DNA of 64,000 nt from Campylorhamphus procurvoides. Its lineage: Eukaryota; Chordata; Aves; Passeriformes; Dendrocolaptidae. Positions 37,606 through 49,829 of this stretch are shown piece by piece. Every line of letters begins with the position of its first letter. The first letter of the stretch is position 1. Made by a program: the position numbers and the translations under genes. The notes under the pieces are model-generated. The model ran no database searches, was not told where the DNA came from, and worked only from the letters and a program-made list of their open reading frames with translations. The stretch spans positions 62,001 to 126,000 of the forward strand of contig WBMV01006433.1 of assembly GCA_013396655.1 (NCBI GenBank). The letters run 5' to 3'.

Positions 37606-40600
37606 CTAGCTTGTAACTGTCTTTAAACCTGCAAAATGTATTATTGCGTACACACTGGTAGTTTTAGTGTGTGTGATCAGACACTCACTGCAGGAGCACA
37701 GGACAAGTCATTCAACTGACCAGCAAAATTAAGATAAAATCCAACCAATCATCTAGCAGAGATCTCTATTTATATATTGCCCACTATGTTTAACTAGAAG
37801 GAGCCTAATAAAATAGTCATCCATTAATTTTGAAGCCTGTTTGACATTTTTCTCCTTACCATCACACTGCTTGCTCTCACTCACCAAGGCAGACACATCC
37901 TCAACCCATGCTTGTCCCAGATTTCTCTCTAGCACGGTCAGCTCAAGCAGCACTGAACACCTGTATTATCTCCAGCATGTCAGCAACAGCCAACAATAAC
38001 AGTAAGCAGCTGGATGTCAGAAAAGACCAAATCTATCATGGTATGACATGCTACATTGCCTCTGCAGCAATAAAATTACTGGTGGGTCAGCAGAAACAGC
38101 ATCCAGAGCTGGTTAGATCTTCTGTGGAAGACGCCTGGGATGACTTTTCAATTGCTACATTTTATTGTTGTTATTTATGACTTAGATTGTTAATTAATAA
38201 TTCCACTAGTAAATTTGGTTTGCAGCACACAAACTGACTGTTATGTCACTGTGTTCCTGGAGCATTCTTAGCAAGCCTCTCCCCAGGGTTTGCAGGCATT
38301 AACTATTTAAGTCTGTGCAGTAGTTAAAGGAAACTGTAGGAACCACTTCACTCGCTGCTGATAAGTAGCTGCCAGTGAAGTGACTCTACATAGCTGGTTG
38401 GCAGTGCATAGCAACACTAATCAATATCTGAAAACAGAACGTTGCTGTATTTCTTCCACCTGCTGAAAAGAGAAAGTGCTGTTCTTCAGCCTGGCATTAC
38501 TATACACATTCATTGATACAGGGGAAGGGAGATTCTGTCTTATCACCATGAAAGAGTTCTGTTTATCCTAATTTAAAAAAAAAAAAAGACTGATTAAAAG
38601 CTAAAGTCAGCTTTTTTTACTCAGGATTTTTAAAGCCATCTCCAGCCCCCATAGCAATTAATTTCAAGTTTGTAGTTCAAGGCTATTGATCAAACACTAA
38701 ATAAGTTAGTCTAGAAGAAAATAAGAGTGAATTTGCTCCCACTAAAATAATTTTGCATTTCTTCTGTTGCGTAAATAGAATCAGAGCAGATCTAAAATTG
38801 TGATCTAGCTTAAAAGTCTGCCTAGGATCAAATACACCCTCATACCAAGGTTTCATTTCTCAGATTAATAGCTTTATGAAAATACAGTTTGATGGTAGAC
38901 TAGTGCTTCTTTTGGGGACTTCTGAGAGTTGGATTGATGGGGTTTTTTACAATGCTATTTTCAGTTCCTGAAAATGATTAGGGAGGAAGAAGAACTATTT
39001 AATATGCTGAATACCATACTGATGCTGCAGTATCTTTAGACCTTAGCTGGAAAGAGCCTAGGTCAAGAAATTCGAGTGCTAGAAATAATTACTTCAGTAG
39101 GTGGCACTATTCCCTCTGTGTCATTCCTAAATCAACACCCTACATGCTGCTTTGGGGCTAAAGAGCTGTAGAGCAAAGCCCAGGGCGTTGTGGTTACTGA
39201 AGACCCCTAGTTACACCTCCCAGCAGGGGTGGTGGCTGGTTCCTACAGGGCAAAAACGCAGCCTACCCAACCTCTCTCTTTCAATGCATGAGGTGTTTTT
39301 GCTTGGTAGGTTGGTTTGTTTGGGAGGGGAGTCCTGAGATTTTGCCCTCAAAGTATCACATCTTTATGTGCTGCTATTTTAATAGCTGCTCTGCTCCAGC
39401 CCAGAAAGGCTGCAAAACGATAGGTCAAGTATCTCCCTCACAGGCTCAGTCATCCTTCATCTCTAGTTTACAAAAAGCATTGTTTAACTTACTGCGGTGT
39501 TAATCCCAATGGTTTACAAGCAGGTCCAAGAAACGCTCATTCTCAACATGAAAACAAATAATATTCTCTTAGAAGTGTAAAGTCGGGTAGTCGCAAAGCT
39601 CTACAACAGTACATAAATACCTGCCATCCATTCCCAAAAATACATTCATATGCATTTGCAGTTTAGTCACTCCTCATAGCTGCTAGGCAATATAAATTAA
39701 TATATGGTTGTAGCAATTCTTTACATGTAGCATCACTTTACACTGTAATGTAACACTGGATTAGTTTTCTAGGTTAGCTGTAGAAAGAATCCCTTCCCCC
39801 TCCCCCTTTTTTTTTCTTAAATAGTGTATTTATTTTGCTTGGCTAAGCTTCTCTCTTGCTTTGGTGATAACAAACATGCTCAACTGCAGGGCAAGATTTG
39901 TAGAGGATTCCTGTGTTCACAGAGCATATTTGAAAGGACTATCCCCCAAGTCAGATGTCAATGTAATATGGGCAGTTCTAAGGCACCTTTGTGGCATCCA
40001 GTGGTAATTGTGCTAGCCCCAAATAGCATTTGAGCCAGGTATGTTGTATTTCCCTATTAAACAACTGATGAGGAAAGATACTGTTTAGGAAGTGGCTACA
40101 GAGTTTCTCAGTCAGGGAATTTCTAGCTAAGGAGATCCAGCCTGGTTTTAAACCTGGCCAGATCCTGGCCTTGAATCTAGTTCCACAGGCTTTAACTGAA
40201 ATCCCTTTTCCTTTTTATTCCCTGTCATTCATCTGGAATGTAAGTTTAATACTAATTTTGTATGTTGGGGCAGCATGAGAAGGCAGTAGTTAGGAGTCAA
40301 CAGCATCAAAGGGAACTTTCCATAAATCCAATCTCCCTTTGCCAAGCACTGTTAGGGCCATCTTCTGTCCTTAATATTCTGCCCATGAACATTCCTGTGT
40401 ATTCACCACATAAGGCTAAGAATAGTTCAGCCATTTAAGGGCCTAAGCTTACAGACAGAGACTGTATGAGTAATGGATTGCTGGGCTGGATCACTGTTGA
40501 ACATTCTAGCAGTCCATGTTTATCAATAATAAGGTAATAAAACAACACTATCTGATTGCAGCTTTCTTACTGTAGCAAAATATTGGTTCTTTCTCAGGCT

Positions 40601-40932
40601 GAGCTTGGTTTTCTATGCACAAGGAAACAGATGCTTGTGTAATTCCCAACTTTCTGTTAGGCTTGGTGATGATACTTAACCATAAGTCAAATATTAGTGT
40701 ATTTTCTTAGTCTAGCTTATCCATGTTCAGTCAATTAATGAGCATACAGTGCAATATGATATAAGCAAAAAATTCAATAACACAAGAAATTAATTCATTT
40801 AAAAAAAAATCCCAGATCTCTAAAGGATATTTGTAAATCCATTTGTAAGCCCAAGCCTCTAGTAACATGTTCATGTACCCAATAAGATACTAGATCAGTC
40901 TTCAGTGTTATTCTGTCAGATGTCTTTATTCA
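37606..40932. other. Non-coding AT-rich sequence
   Basis: No supported gene. It includes a TTAATTAA site at 38190-38197, an imperfect hairpin at 38335-38390 (annotated separately), an A13-like run near 38576-38588 and a C/T homopolymer block near 39796-39818. The remainder appears unique. Confidence 0.6.
38335..38390 (+). other. 56-nt imperfect hairpin, 21 pairs
   Basis: The arms CACTTCACT (38344-38352) and AGTGAAGTG (38374-38382) pair perfectly. Further pairing continues inward (GC/GC; GCTG with TAGC including one G-U) to a 5-nt loop at 38361-38365, and outward (GGA with TCT, TGT with ACA) past a 2x2 mismatch and one bulge. In total 21 pairs span 56 nt with small symmetric mismatches. The shape recalls a short pre-miRNA, but the loop is small and no long basal stem is visible. 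I do not recognise the sequence as a known miRNA. Confidence 0.5.
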
Positions 40933-41625
40933 AGAATCACAGACTGGTGAGGGCTGGAAGAGACCTCTGTAGATCATCGAGTCTGACTCTCCAGCTAAAG
41001 CAGGTTCTCCTGGAACAGGTTGCACGGGGTCACGTACAGGCAGGTTCTGAATATCTCCAGAAAAGGAAACTCCACAGCCTCTCTGGGCAGGCTGTTCCCA
41101 CCCTCTGACACCCTCACAGTAAATAAGCTTTTCCTCAATAAGTAAATAAGTACTTTCCTCACAGTAAATACGTTTTGCCTGTTGCTCCTTGTCCTGTTGC
41201 TGGGCTCCACTAAGAGTCTGGCTCCATCCTCTGACCCTTCCCTGCACACACTGACACACATGGGGGAGGTCCCCTCTCAGTGTCTCCTCTGGAGGCTGAA
41301 CAGCCCCAGCTCCCTCAGCCTTCCCTCCTAAGAGAGATGCTCCAGCCCCTTCAGCATCTCCGCAGCCTCCACTGGACCCACTCCAGGAGCTCCATGTCCC
41401 TCTTGTCCTGAGGAGCCAGAACTGGACATGGCACTCCAGATGTGCCTCCCCGGGCTGAGCAGAGGGGCAGGATCACCCCCTCAACCTGCTGGCAGTGCAC
41501 TTCCCAGTGCACCCCAGAACACCATTGGCCTTCTTGGCACAAGGGCACACTGCTGGCTCATGGACATCATAGTGTCCCCAGCAGGTCAGCCCTCAGCATC
41601 TCCAGGTGCATGACAGGAAGCCCTT
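40933..41625 (-). mobile_element. CR1 LINE fragment, ~0.69 kb, with internal duplication
   Basis: The plus strand begins agaatcacagactggtgagg and gctggaagagacctctgtag. It runs through cagcctctctgggcaggctg, ttccctgcacacactgacac, ctggaggctgaacagcccca, gcctccactggacccactcc and agaactggacatggcactcc, all CR1 segments in reverse-complement order. The element is on the minus strand and 5' truncated. A 45-bp tandem duplication (41112-41156 against 41157 onward, sharing CCTCACAGTAAATA) interrupts the usual sequence. Frames of 60-109 codons here are repeat-derived and not genes. Confidence 0.96.
41112..41201. repeat. 45-bp-period tandem duplication inside CR1
   Basis: CCTCACAGTAAATA occurs at 41112 and again at 41157. 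The intervening AAGCTTTTCCTCAATAAG-type segment is partly echoed by ACGTTTTGCCTG after the second copy. Ordinary CR1 copies carry this segment once (cctcacagtaaagaagtttttcctca), so this looks like a duplication private to this copy or its subfamily. Confidence 0.6.
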
Positions 41626-43426
41626 AAAGACTTGCTGTCTGCCTGTACTATCACCAGGGCACTGTCTTTTCATTGTCATACATGTAGCTTCAGTCTTATT
41701 TTCCAGTAGGTGACAGACTACTTTCAACATCCTAATGGTGATGGTGACACCAAAACATTTTTGTGATTTATCCTTTGCTATTGTGAGGTCTAAACCACTC
41801 GAAAAACATGAGGTTTAAAAATGAACACACTTAGAGGAGATTGGGTGAGAGGAAAGGGGAGTGGAATAACTCTGCTTTCTACGAAGTCTTCTGGTGTTGA
41901 AGTGTGCAGAGTTCATGTTGGAAACATTCCCCAACAGTCATAAGAGCTTTCTCTTATGTTTATTTTCAAGGAAACAGACTCTTGTACTAACACCACAAGT
42001 CAGGAGTAGAGATGCTGAAAATCATGAATATTTTTAACTTTGCAGCCTTATTATCTGTTTTCCTAAATAAATACATTTTCATAACTAAGTATAGACATAC
42101 GTATCAAAGTACCACAGAACAGTATTTTTCAGCTTGTGATCTGTGGCTGCATAGATGACTTATAAGGTGGCCACAGAAGTTAGTGGTGAATCCTAAGTAT
42201 GTAGTCAGGAGGCTTAAATTCTTTGCACAGAAGTCCGCACCCATACAAAAAGAAATAGTGGTCCCTATATTGGCAAAGTCTGAAAACCTTTGCCAAAGCC
42301 TTTTTTAGTCTGTCCAAAGAAAGACACAGAAATAGAAGAGAATGGAGTCACATTCAAACAGATTGCAAGAGACTCAGTGGTGAAGAGACCATGGGTATAT
42401 TTTTGCCAGACTGACCTACAGCATAAGTGGTTTTAAACGAGCAAGTCCAAATAGTGGATGCTTTCTAAGGAACAGCCACATGGAGATTTGTGGGCACTCA
42501 TTGGTACTGCTAAAAAAGACAGTTCCTTGGACAGGGCTTTGCCACGGCTAAATTGCTTCTGGTACGAATGGAAAACAGGCTTGCTGTGTTGAGTTCCCTC
42601 CAAAGGGGAGCTGGAATAAACTGCTAATTTCTACAGTCCAGATGAGGTAAACATAAGGAAAGGAAGGGCACACCAGGGTGGCAGGACTATTCAAGGCTTC
42701 CAGCACAGGTAAGAAGCAGAGTAGGAAGCAGGGAGTGAGGCAAAATAAAATTGTGCATTAAAATGTATCAGTGGGCAGCATCTGACAGCTTCCCTGCACC
42801 CCAAAGCTGTACTTTGATCTACATCTCAAGCTCTACATCAAATGAGTCAAGAAAAGGAGTCAAGATGTTTTCCTCAACATTACACACTAAAGCCTACTTC
42901 AGTGAAAAGCCTTAAAATAAATTTGTTTCAGTATTTTAATTACATGCTTTTAGTAAATTATTCCTACTATGTCATGAAATAATAAAAAATAAGACAGCTG
43001 GTAAAAAATAACTCCCTGAAAAAAAGAATTTAAAAATTTAATATCTTACTCTTTCTTTTGAAGTCAGCACATATTTTAAGTTTTTATTTGAGTGAGAACA
43101 GAGCTTTTCATATGACAAGTGGTCCAGCTAAATTTTTCCAGCAGACTGTGCTGCTTATTGTACAGTATTTCCAGAGTGAAGAATCTCTCTGTTCCTTTCC
43201 CAGGGCATAGAGGAAAGCAGGCACTCTCTATGTATCTGTCTTCAACAGGTCTCAATCTGGGTTAGCAAGGGGCACCTGCTGTGGGCAGTTCAGGCTGTAG
43301 ATGACAGGAGGGACTCTCTTGTATCCTCTCCTCACTGAAAACAAAGCAAATTATGCACCTAAGTGCTTCTAGTTATGCAGATTAATCAGGGTTGGGATAC
43401 TCTTGTAGGGGGTGTGGAAGCCTCAC
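41626..43426. other. Non-coding AT-rich sequence
   Basis: No supported gene. A segment starting at 42120 (cagtatttttcagcttgtga, then tctgtggctgcat) weakly resembles a hAT-type transposon end. The rest, including an AT-rich patch at 42900-43060, shows nothing I recognise. Confidence 0.55.
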
Positions 43427-43492
43427 TATGATATGATATGATATGATATGATATGATATGATATGATATGATATGATATATGGTATGATATG
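43427..43492. repeat. (ATATG)n microsatellite
   Basis: Nine perfect ATATG units (43431-43475) are flanked by degenerate units (TATG before; ATATATGGTATGATATG after). The period of 5 gives a repeating ISYHI-type translation on the minus strand, so the 92-codon frame at 43382-43660 is spurious. Confidence 0.97.
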
Positions 43493-45229
43493 AGTCCTGC
43501 AATACTCCCATGGATCTATCTTTTGTCCAATAAGGAGTACTATGGTTGTGTGTGTATTATAAAGAGGGAAAAAAAGTTTAAAAAAATACATTTGATATGA
43601 ACTCCCATGAGCATTGGTCTCCAGTGTTGCTTTTCCTGAGAAGAGACTGCGGTGTCTCATCTTCCTTAGGGGTTAAAGGAAAAGTTCCCTAAGAGCAGAG
43701 AGCTTGTTTCCAGATTTCTGGTCATGTAGAGGAAATATGAATGCTCCCCTCTTTGTCATGACGGGAATGAGATGTGAAGAGAGATTGCATGGTCTGATGG
43801 AATTGTCTAAAAGAGGCTGGGAGCTCACAGTAGCTGGACAGCCATCCTGAATGATGACGGTTTACGCTGTTTTGCTGGCCCATTACTGGGAAGGAGCTGG
43901 GCACTTGGATAGGAGAACCTCCCAAATATGGATTAAGGCTGGGGAGAAGTACCAGGAAATGTGTAGTGCCTGCTTGGTGGCACCAATGTCCTGCCTGTGC
44001 TCTGGCACGGGAGACTTTGTGGCTGTCTCCCTACTTCTGTGCTCATCTCCCAGTGCCTTTTGCAGTTCTCTCCTTCACCCGCCTTTCACCCCACGGCATC
44101 CCCTGCTGGAGGGAGAGGCGGGTGCGGTGTGTTTGTGGGAGGACAGGGCAGCATTTGTGAGAGGTGACACTTTCTGTGATAGGCACTGCGAGGGGGTGCC
44201 CTGGCAGGGGGCTGTTTACAATGTGATACCTCAGCAGCTGCTTGAGTCATGGCCCTGAGCTGTCAATGCTTACGGTTTTATGGCACTTTCATCACCATCT
44301 GTCACTCCTTTAATGGCATGGAGTGTGTGTCTTGCCACCTTCCCCCTGCCACCCCTGTGCTCCCCCGCCACACACACACACTCACACACACATTGAGGAG
44401 CTCAGCCATATGGCACTGAGTAAGCCACACTGCACGTCCTCTTCTTCTGGATCCATCTTGAGGGACAGGAGCTCAATAACATGGCCCAGGCAGCCCAGAG
44501 TTATGGTGTAGGAGTAGAAAACAAAATATTATCATGCTAACATGGGAACTGTTGTCTGTCCCCATTTCCATCTTCATGGATGTGCCTGCCATCATAATGT
44601 GGGCTGTTGGGCAGTGGTAGATGTTTGGTTTAGTTTTCTGCAAGGAAAAGTAGCCTAAACGTTGCTCTTTGTTTATGCTTTATGATAAACAGAGAAAGAA
44701 TAAAACACACACATACACAATTTAAAATAAAAGTATTTCTTTATATATACATAGACACACCCCAAGGCTTAATTTCAGGACCTTGCCAAGGAACATATGT
44801 TCTTTCAGCTTGACACATTTTAATTGCGAGATCCAGGATGTTCTTTTCATTCGTCCAGAACAGGAGAAAACTCCAAGTGAGCTGTACCAATCACGATCTC
44901 CGTGGCTGTCTTCCATCACTAAGCTCTGTCTGTGCTGTGAGCACACGTGGTTTGAAATCAAAGCCTTCCCAAGCTTTGGAGAAGCACTCCCAGAAAGTAA
45001 CGAGATCTGGTTTGCCATGCCTTAACTTTCAATTTGTGGAGTTTTTAATGCCTGTAAGCTTAATGCTGTGCATTATACTGTTACCTGCATTACCTGGGGG
45101 GTTTTGAGGGAGAGTTTGTGGCTGAGAGTAAACTTCACTCTAGCAATTTTTTTTTCCTCTTATGTGTTCCTCTGATTGGTCATTTGACTATAGTGAATCC
45201 CCAAAGGCTCATGGATTAAAAACAAAGGC
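43493..45229. other. Non-coding sequence with GC-richer patch and CA repeat
   Basis: From about 43850 to 44240 the sequence is GC-richer and holds a 135-codon plus-strand frame without recognisable domains. A short interrupted CA repeat follows at 44369-44392. The rest is AT-rich, with a CA/TA-rich patch near 44705-44760. No gene is supported. Confidence 0.55.
44369..44392. repeat. Short interrupted (CA)n repeat
   Basis: About twelve CA dinucleotides with one CT interruption at 44381-44382. Confidence 0.9.
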
Positions 45230-45665
45230 TGGTTTGTAAGTGAACTTGCTGTTGATGGATTAAGGCAGTGTGCCGGCTGTAACCAGATCCACAATACAAG
45301 TTCATTCATTTGGAGAGCAGCTCTCGACTCGCATTACACTCTCCCTGACTCCCTCTTTGCCATCCAGCCAGTGAAACTTTACACCTCTACGATTTTATCA
45401 CAGCCGCAGTTCACCAACAATGTGTGTCATGCTGTGAAAAATATAACTATAAATCAAAGTCCTGCATATGGTGGAGTGGTAACCTTTCCAAAGGCCCTGT
45501 TTTGGAGGCTGTCACTAAACAGATTTGTTTGTGTGCGTGTGATGAATATACACATATGACAATCAAAGGCTACCACAACAGAGTGCTCTCATTTTCTGAG
45601 CTGACATTTCATAGTATGAGCCAAAAAAGTTCATTTTGGAGCAGAGTGCAATGTTTGTGATATTA
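45230..45665. promoter_or_regulatory. Candidate conserved non-coding element (unproven)
   Basis: This stretch has mixed, repeat-free composition with several sequences that resemble developmental enhancer content: an acaaagg-type HMG-box site just upstream at about 45221, ATCAAAG strings near 45454 and 45561, and TGATGGATTAAGG at 45253. Frames are short and unrelated. The call rests only on texture and motif content; cross-species alignment would decide it. Confidence 0.2.
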
Positions 45666-48600
45666 ATATCAGTGGATGCCTTTTAGATTTCCACTCTAAA
45701 GCCAAATACATTTGGGGATGCTACATTTTTATATCACCAGTTGGGAGGCAAAGCAAAGCATGCCCACATTTCTGTGATATGCAGAAGGGAACTTTCACCC
45801 CTGATTTTTTTTATCTCCCTCACTCTCTTTGGCTCACGTGCCACTCTGAGCATTCCCAATCCTTGGAGAGTGGGATCTTTAAGAGCTGTCATTACACTTC
45901 TCAAGTTTGACAGAAGATAAGAAAGAGGACAACTGGTTTTAATCATGACAGATTCCAAGTCCTGGAAATCTTTCCAGAAGTTACTCCCAAGAGCTGACAT
46001 TTTCTGAAGCCCCTTCTCCTTTCGGAACATGTGTGCATATTCACACAATCCAGAGATCCTCACCTCCAGATCTTTTTGCATGCCAAACACTGTCTCTAGT
46101 AGACAAGAAGACTAAACCACGCTGTACTTTTGCAAATTATGCATGATCAACTATTTCAGTTATGGAAGCGAGCCAGAACTAAGAATGCAATAGCCCAGTA
46201 ATGCGAAGCCCCAAAGAAAAGGAGTCAGGCCAAAACTGCAGTGCAAATGGCAGTTCTGCTGGTGGAAGAAAGCCCTTTCCCAGGCCCATTTCTAGTCAGT
46301 GATCCTGATCACTTATACAAGTCTCACCTGCTTCTCCTGCCTATAATAAGGTAGTGTCAAAAATTGTAATTTTCCTGGGTTTAGTTCTGGAGTTAATTTG
46401 CAAGAATATATATAGTACCCTTTGCATATTTCAAAGGGAAAACCAAGGTAAATAAAGATTAGTTGACTTAGTAAACTGGAAATCAGTGGCAGAATGAGTT
46501 GCCAAACAAGCCTTATAGAAATTTGACTTTTATTCTGCTGCAACAGTTTGACGCTACCATAAGGCTAAAGTACACTGTGATACTTACTCTTCCTCCTGAG
46601 ATGGTGATTTACAGCAGCTATAGGTTTTAGCCATGCAGAAAAAATAGCTTTTAAGTTCTGTATGACTTCTACTTCCAGGCTTTTCACAGTGCTTTTCCCT
46701 CTTCTGTTAAGAGTTGGTTCTGTCTCGGCAAAAACAGGACAGACCATGCACTACCTGCACAATTACCCCACAGCCTTAGCTGTCGCTAAGATTTTTTTGC
46801 TTTAATTCTCTGAAACTTTACAGAATTGTCTTTCTCATTCCTTTTTAAGTTTCCAACATTCATGGAAAGAAGACACAAACAAAGTCTGAAGAACAGCATG
46901 TGAAATAGTTGTAATGGACAAGCAGCTGCTCTGTGTTTTATTGCCTTTTCTTTACAAGAATAGATAGTTTTTATTAACTGGTGTTGATGTTTGTTTAAAC
47001 ATCTGTGGTAAAACCTTTTTCTCGTTTCATCATCCACAAATTTGAGAGCTGGGAGGCTTACTGTTGGAAAAAGAATTTGCTTCTTTAATAATAATAATAA
47101 AAGCTTTTTGTTTTCATTTTTAACATTAGTTTTTCATAGAAAAATAATTTCTTGCACTACTGCAAGCTCCACAGAAAAATTTTAAACAGATACAGTTATG
47201 CTGAGACAGCAGTATGAACCAGAGTTGCTGCTGCTGCCACATGGCTGTATTTGACAGGCAGTGAAGGTACCCTTGTGTTTTCTCCATAAGAGAAAAAAAG
47301 TTGTAATGGAGTAAAGACATAAGGAGTAAAATATGTTCTCTTTATCTGCCTTGATAATACAACTATGGAACACTTTCATGGAGGAGAGAGAGGAATTTCC
47401 CTTCTCTGTGTTGTGAGCTTAGTTTTAGGTTACTTGAATAAAACAACATTTTATTACTTGGCTTACAATTTTTTATTAGCAACTTCAAGCATTCAACAGA
47501 CCCAGTTTTGACATTGCAGCAATCTGCAATATTTGGGCTTGTCTCCACTAAGAAATCAACTGTAACCATAGGTCATATAGTAAGAAGAAAAGTAAAGGGG
47601 TGAGGAAAGCACAGGGCAAGTTTGGGGTATTTGAAAATGATTGGACGAACCTTCAAACATCAGTGCCTTGTAGTTTTCAAATTAAGACTGTGGAAAAACA
47701 ATGGTCTAGTGTTGTCTATCTGAAATTAATTATAAGCAGTCACAGCCTCACTTGAGTTCCTGTTGGACCCATGTCTGCAAGATGGTGTGGGAACTGCCTT
47801 CACATGTGGCATCCTTGTCAATTCCAGCATCAGGATTCAACAGTGAGTGACTGCAGACCAAACCAAGAGTCTCTGAAGTCAGGGGCAGACTTTCCTGGGA
47901 CTTTGGTGACCCCTGGACGTTGTCATTTCCAGAGATGGTACAGATTAGACTGTGGACAAATATTGCCTGTATCTCTCAACTCCCCGCTCTGTGGGTGGAT
48001 GGGGGCGAGGTGTCAATTGAATGTCTCTCGCCAGTGCCACGCTCAGTGCTGAGAGAGAGACACACTCTGTTGACAAGCACTACCTGACTTGGGCAATGCC
48101 TTTTGATAGCTGTGCTGTTGTTATGATGCCTGTTAGGATGCTTTACAGTACAAGACATAGGGCCAGCACTTGCTCAGACCAATCCAAGGACACAGCTGAG
48201 AAGACAGAAATAATTTTAGGTTTAAAATAGTTGTATTTTCTGTAATGCAAGTCTTGTATTTGAAAAGGCTTAGAGTTGTTGATAGATGTGCTGGTGTGAG
48301 TAAGTGCACAGCTGCCAGCTGCTTCAGATAAAAACGTTGCATGAAATTGTGCCATTTATATAACTCTTGTTTACAGACTTGGAGCACAGGGATAATCGTG
48401 GTTTTACAAGAAATCACACAGTCAACATATTGGGCATACCTATGTTTTTGAGAATTCTGCTAATGTGAGGAAACTGAATGATTTTAAATCACCACACCTG
48501 GTATTGAGCTCTTCAGAACTAGGCATCAGGAATATTTATGCAATATGTATTTCATGAGCCATAAAAAAAACTTGGTATTCCCAGGAAAATTGATTTAGAT

Positions 48601-48679
48601 TTATTACTGTTTTCAACTGTGCCTACGGAATATACCACAATTTAGCTCCTTGTAGTACTTGAAGATGATCTCATTCTGT
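45666..48679. other. Non-coding sequence
   Basis: No supported gene. It contains a short (TAA)n run near 47086-47100. From about 47750 to 48060 the sequence is GC-richer and carries a 93-codon plus-strand frame with ten cysteines; the frame has no signal peptide or family I recognise. The rest looks like ordinary AT-rich unique DNA. Confidence 0.55.
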
Positions 48680-48870
48680 TTATCTTTCTCTTGTTTATTA
48701 ATTTTTGAGCATTAATTAGCTCCAGACATCATATTTTTGTTCCTTCCCTGAGTTCTATCAGAGATCTGTAATTAAAGTTATCAGTATTTATTTATTGCCT
48801 AGATCCAGATAATTACTGATTGAGTCTAACACCCATTGTAATACATTTTAAACATGTGGCTTTGGGTAGA
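48680..48870. promoter_or_regulatory. Homeodomain/forkhead motif cluster, candidate enhancer
   Basis: Three palindromic TAATTA sites (48713-48718, 48769-48774, 48810-48815) lie within about 100 bp, with a forkhead-type TGTTTAT near 48692. At this base composition about one TAATTA per 1.4 kb would be expected, so three in 103 bp is a local excess. No simple repeat explains it. Function is inferred from motif density only. Confidence 0.25.
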
Positions 48871-49480
48871 ACAGTTTGAGGCCTTTTTCCCCTGTGTTTT
48901 TAGTTGTATTAGATCTGCTCTTTTTAGAAATTAAGCTGTCAGACCTTTTTTAAAAAACCACCATATTCTGGTAAGTGGTACATTTACTTTTTATTTCTTC
49001 CATTTACAACTGCATGAAATCATACTTCACAACATACTTGAGTTTTTAGACCCTTCCATTGTTCAGGCAATTGGAGATTACCTTTGATATTTCCACCTTA
49101 TAAAACTTTTGCCTTGATTTCACTGGGGTTAGGATTTCATCAGGATCCTTCTTCTTGCTCCAGTTCCTGTGGGTGTATCAGGTAATGAGGGAACATAGAA
49201 GACTCCTAGCCCATCTGAAAGATTGACCTTTAATCTTCTTAGATCCTGTTTAGACTCCAGCAAAGACAGTTGATTTGTCCTTTCATACTTAGTCACAGGG
49301 GAGAGTGGCGTGAGCTGAAAGGGTTACTTTTAGTCCCTGCTGTCCTTGTATTCCTGTACTATACTTTTCCCTGTCTTGACTACCTAGGTATGATATTTCA
49401 TAGAAACTTTGAGACTGTGCTTAACCATACCCCCCCTCCAGAAGAGGAGTGCAGCTCAGCTGATTCTGCTGCCATACTTT
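48871..49480. other. Non-coding sequence with old repeat-like tail
   Basis: A segment at 49107-49137 (ttttgccttgatttcactgg, then ggttaggattt) resembles the widely dispersed amniote repeat tail of the type ttttgccattgacttcaatgg...caggattt. No gene is supported. Confidence 0.4.
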
Positions 49481-49543
49481 AATATATGTAATGTATATAT
49501 AAAAATATATCAAATTATATATATATAGCTATATATGTATGTT
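49481..49543. repeat. AT-rich TA-dinucleotide low-complexity tract
   Basis: A run of TA, ATATAT and TATGTA units including TATATATATA. It is almost pure A/T and lies 290 bp upstream of the long AAAAG array. Confidence 0.85.
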
Positions 49544-49829
49544 ACTAGCACTTTCCAGAACAATTAGCTACAACTCAACTTTAAGTCTTTTTCAAACACC
49601 CAGCTCTTGATATTACACATTCTAAACAAACTTTCACATTTTAAAAGATCCAGATCTTGGAAAATGAACAGTTAAGAGGTCCAGTGACTTCCTCTATTGC
49701 CAGGCAAGCCTTCCTGGCTTGCCATCATTTTTATTCAAGCTGATGCTGTGCAATGCCTTAATGTTGTTTATAAATGTACATGCACACAAGTACCTACAAT
49801 GATGAAGAGCCATAATATTTTTAATTCTG

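Noticed and set aside
43427..43492. Possible CRISPR-like short direct repeats
   Set aside because: Units are contiguous 5-mers without spacers: a microsatellite in vertebrate DNA.
43382..43660. 92-codon minus-strand frame with ISYHI repeats
   Set aside because: Translation of the ATATG microsatellite.
47771..48052. Cysteine-rich 93-codon frame (10 Cys), possible defensin-like peptide
   Set aside because: No signal peptide, no recognisable cysteine spacing, and the host segment is simply rich in TGT/TGC trinucleotides.
48022..48062. 8-bp inverted repeat TGTCTCTC/GAGAGACA with a 25-nt loop
   Set aside because: Arms of this length with loops this size are expected many times in 64 kb.
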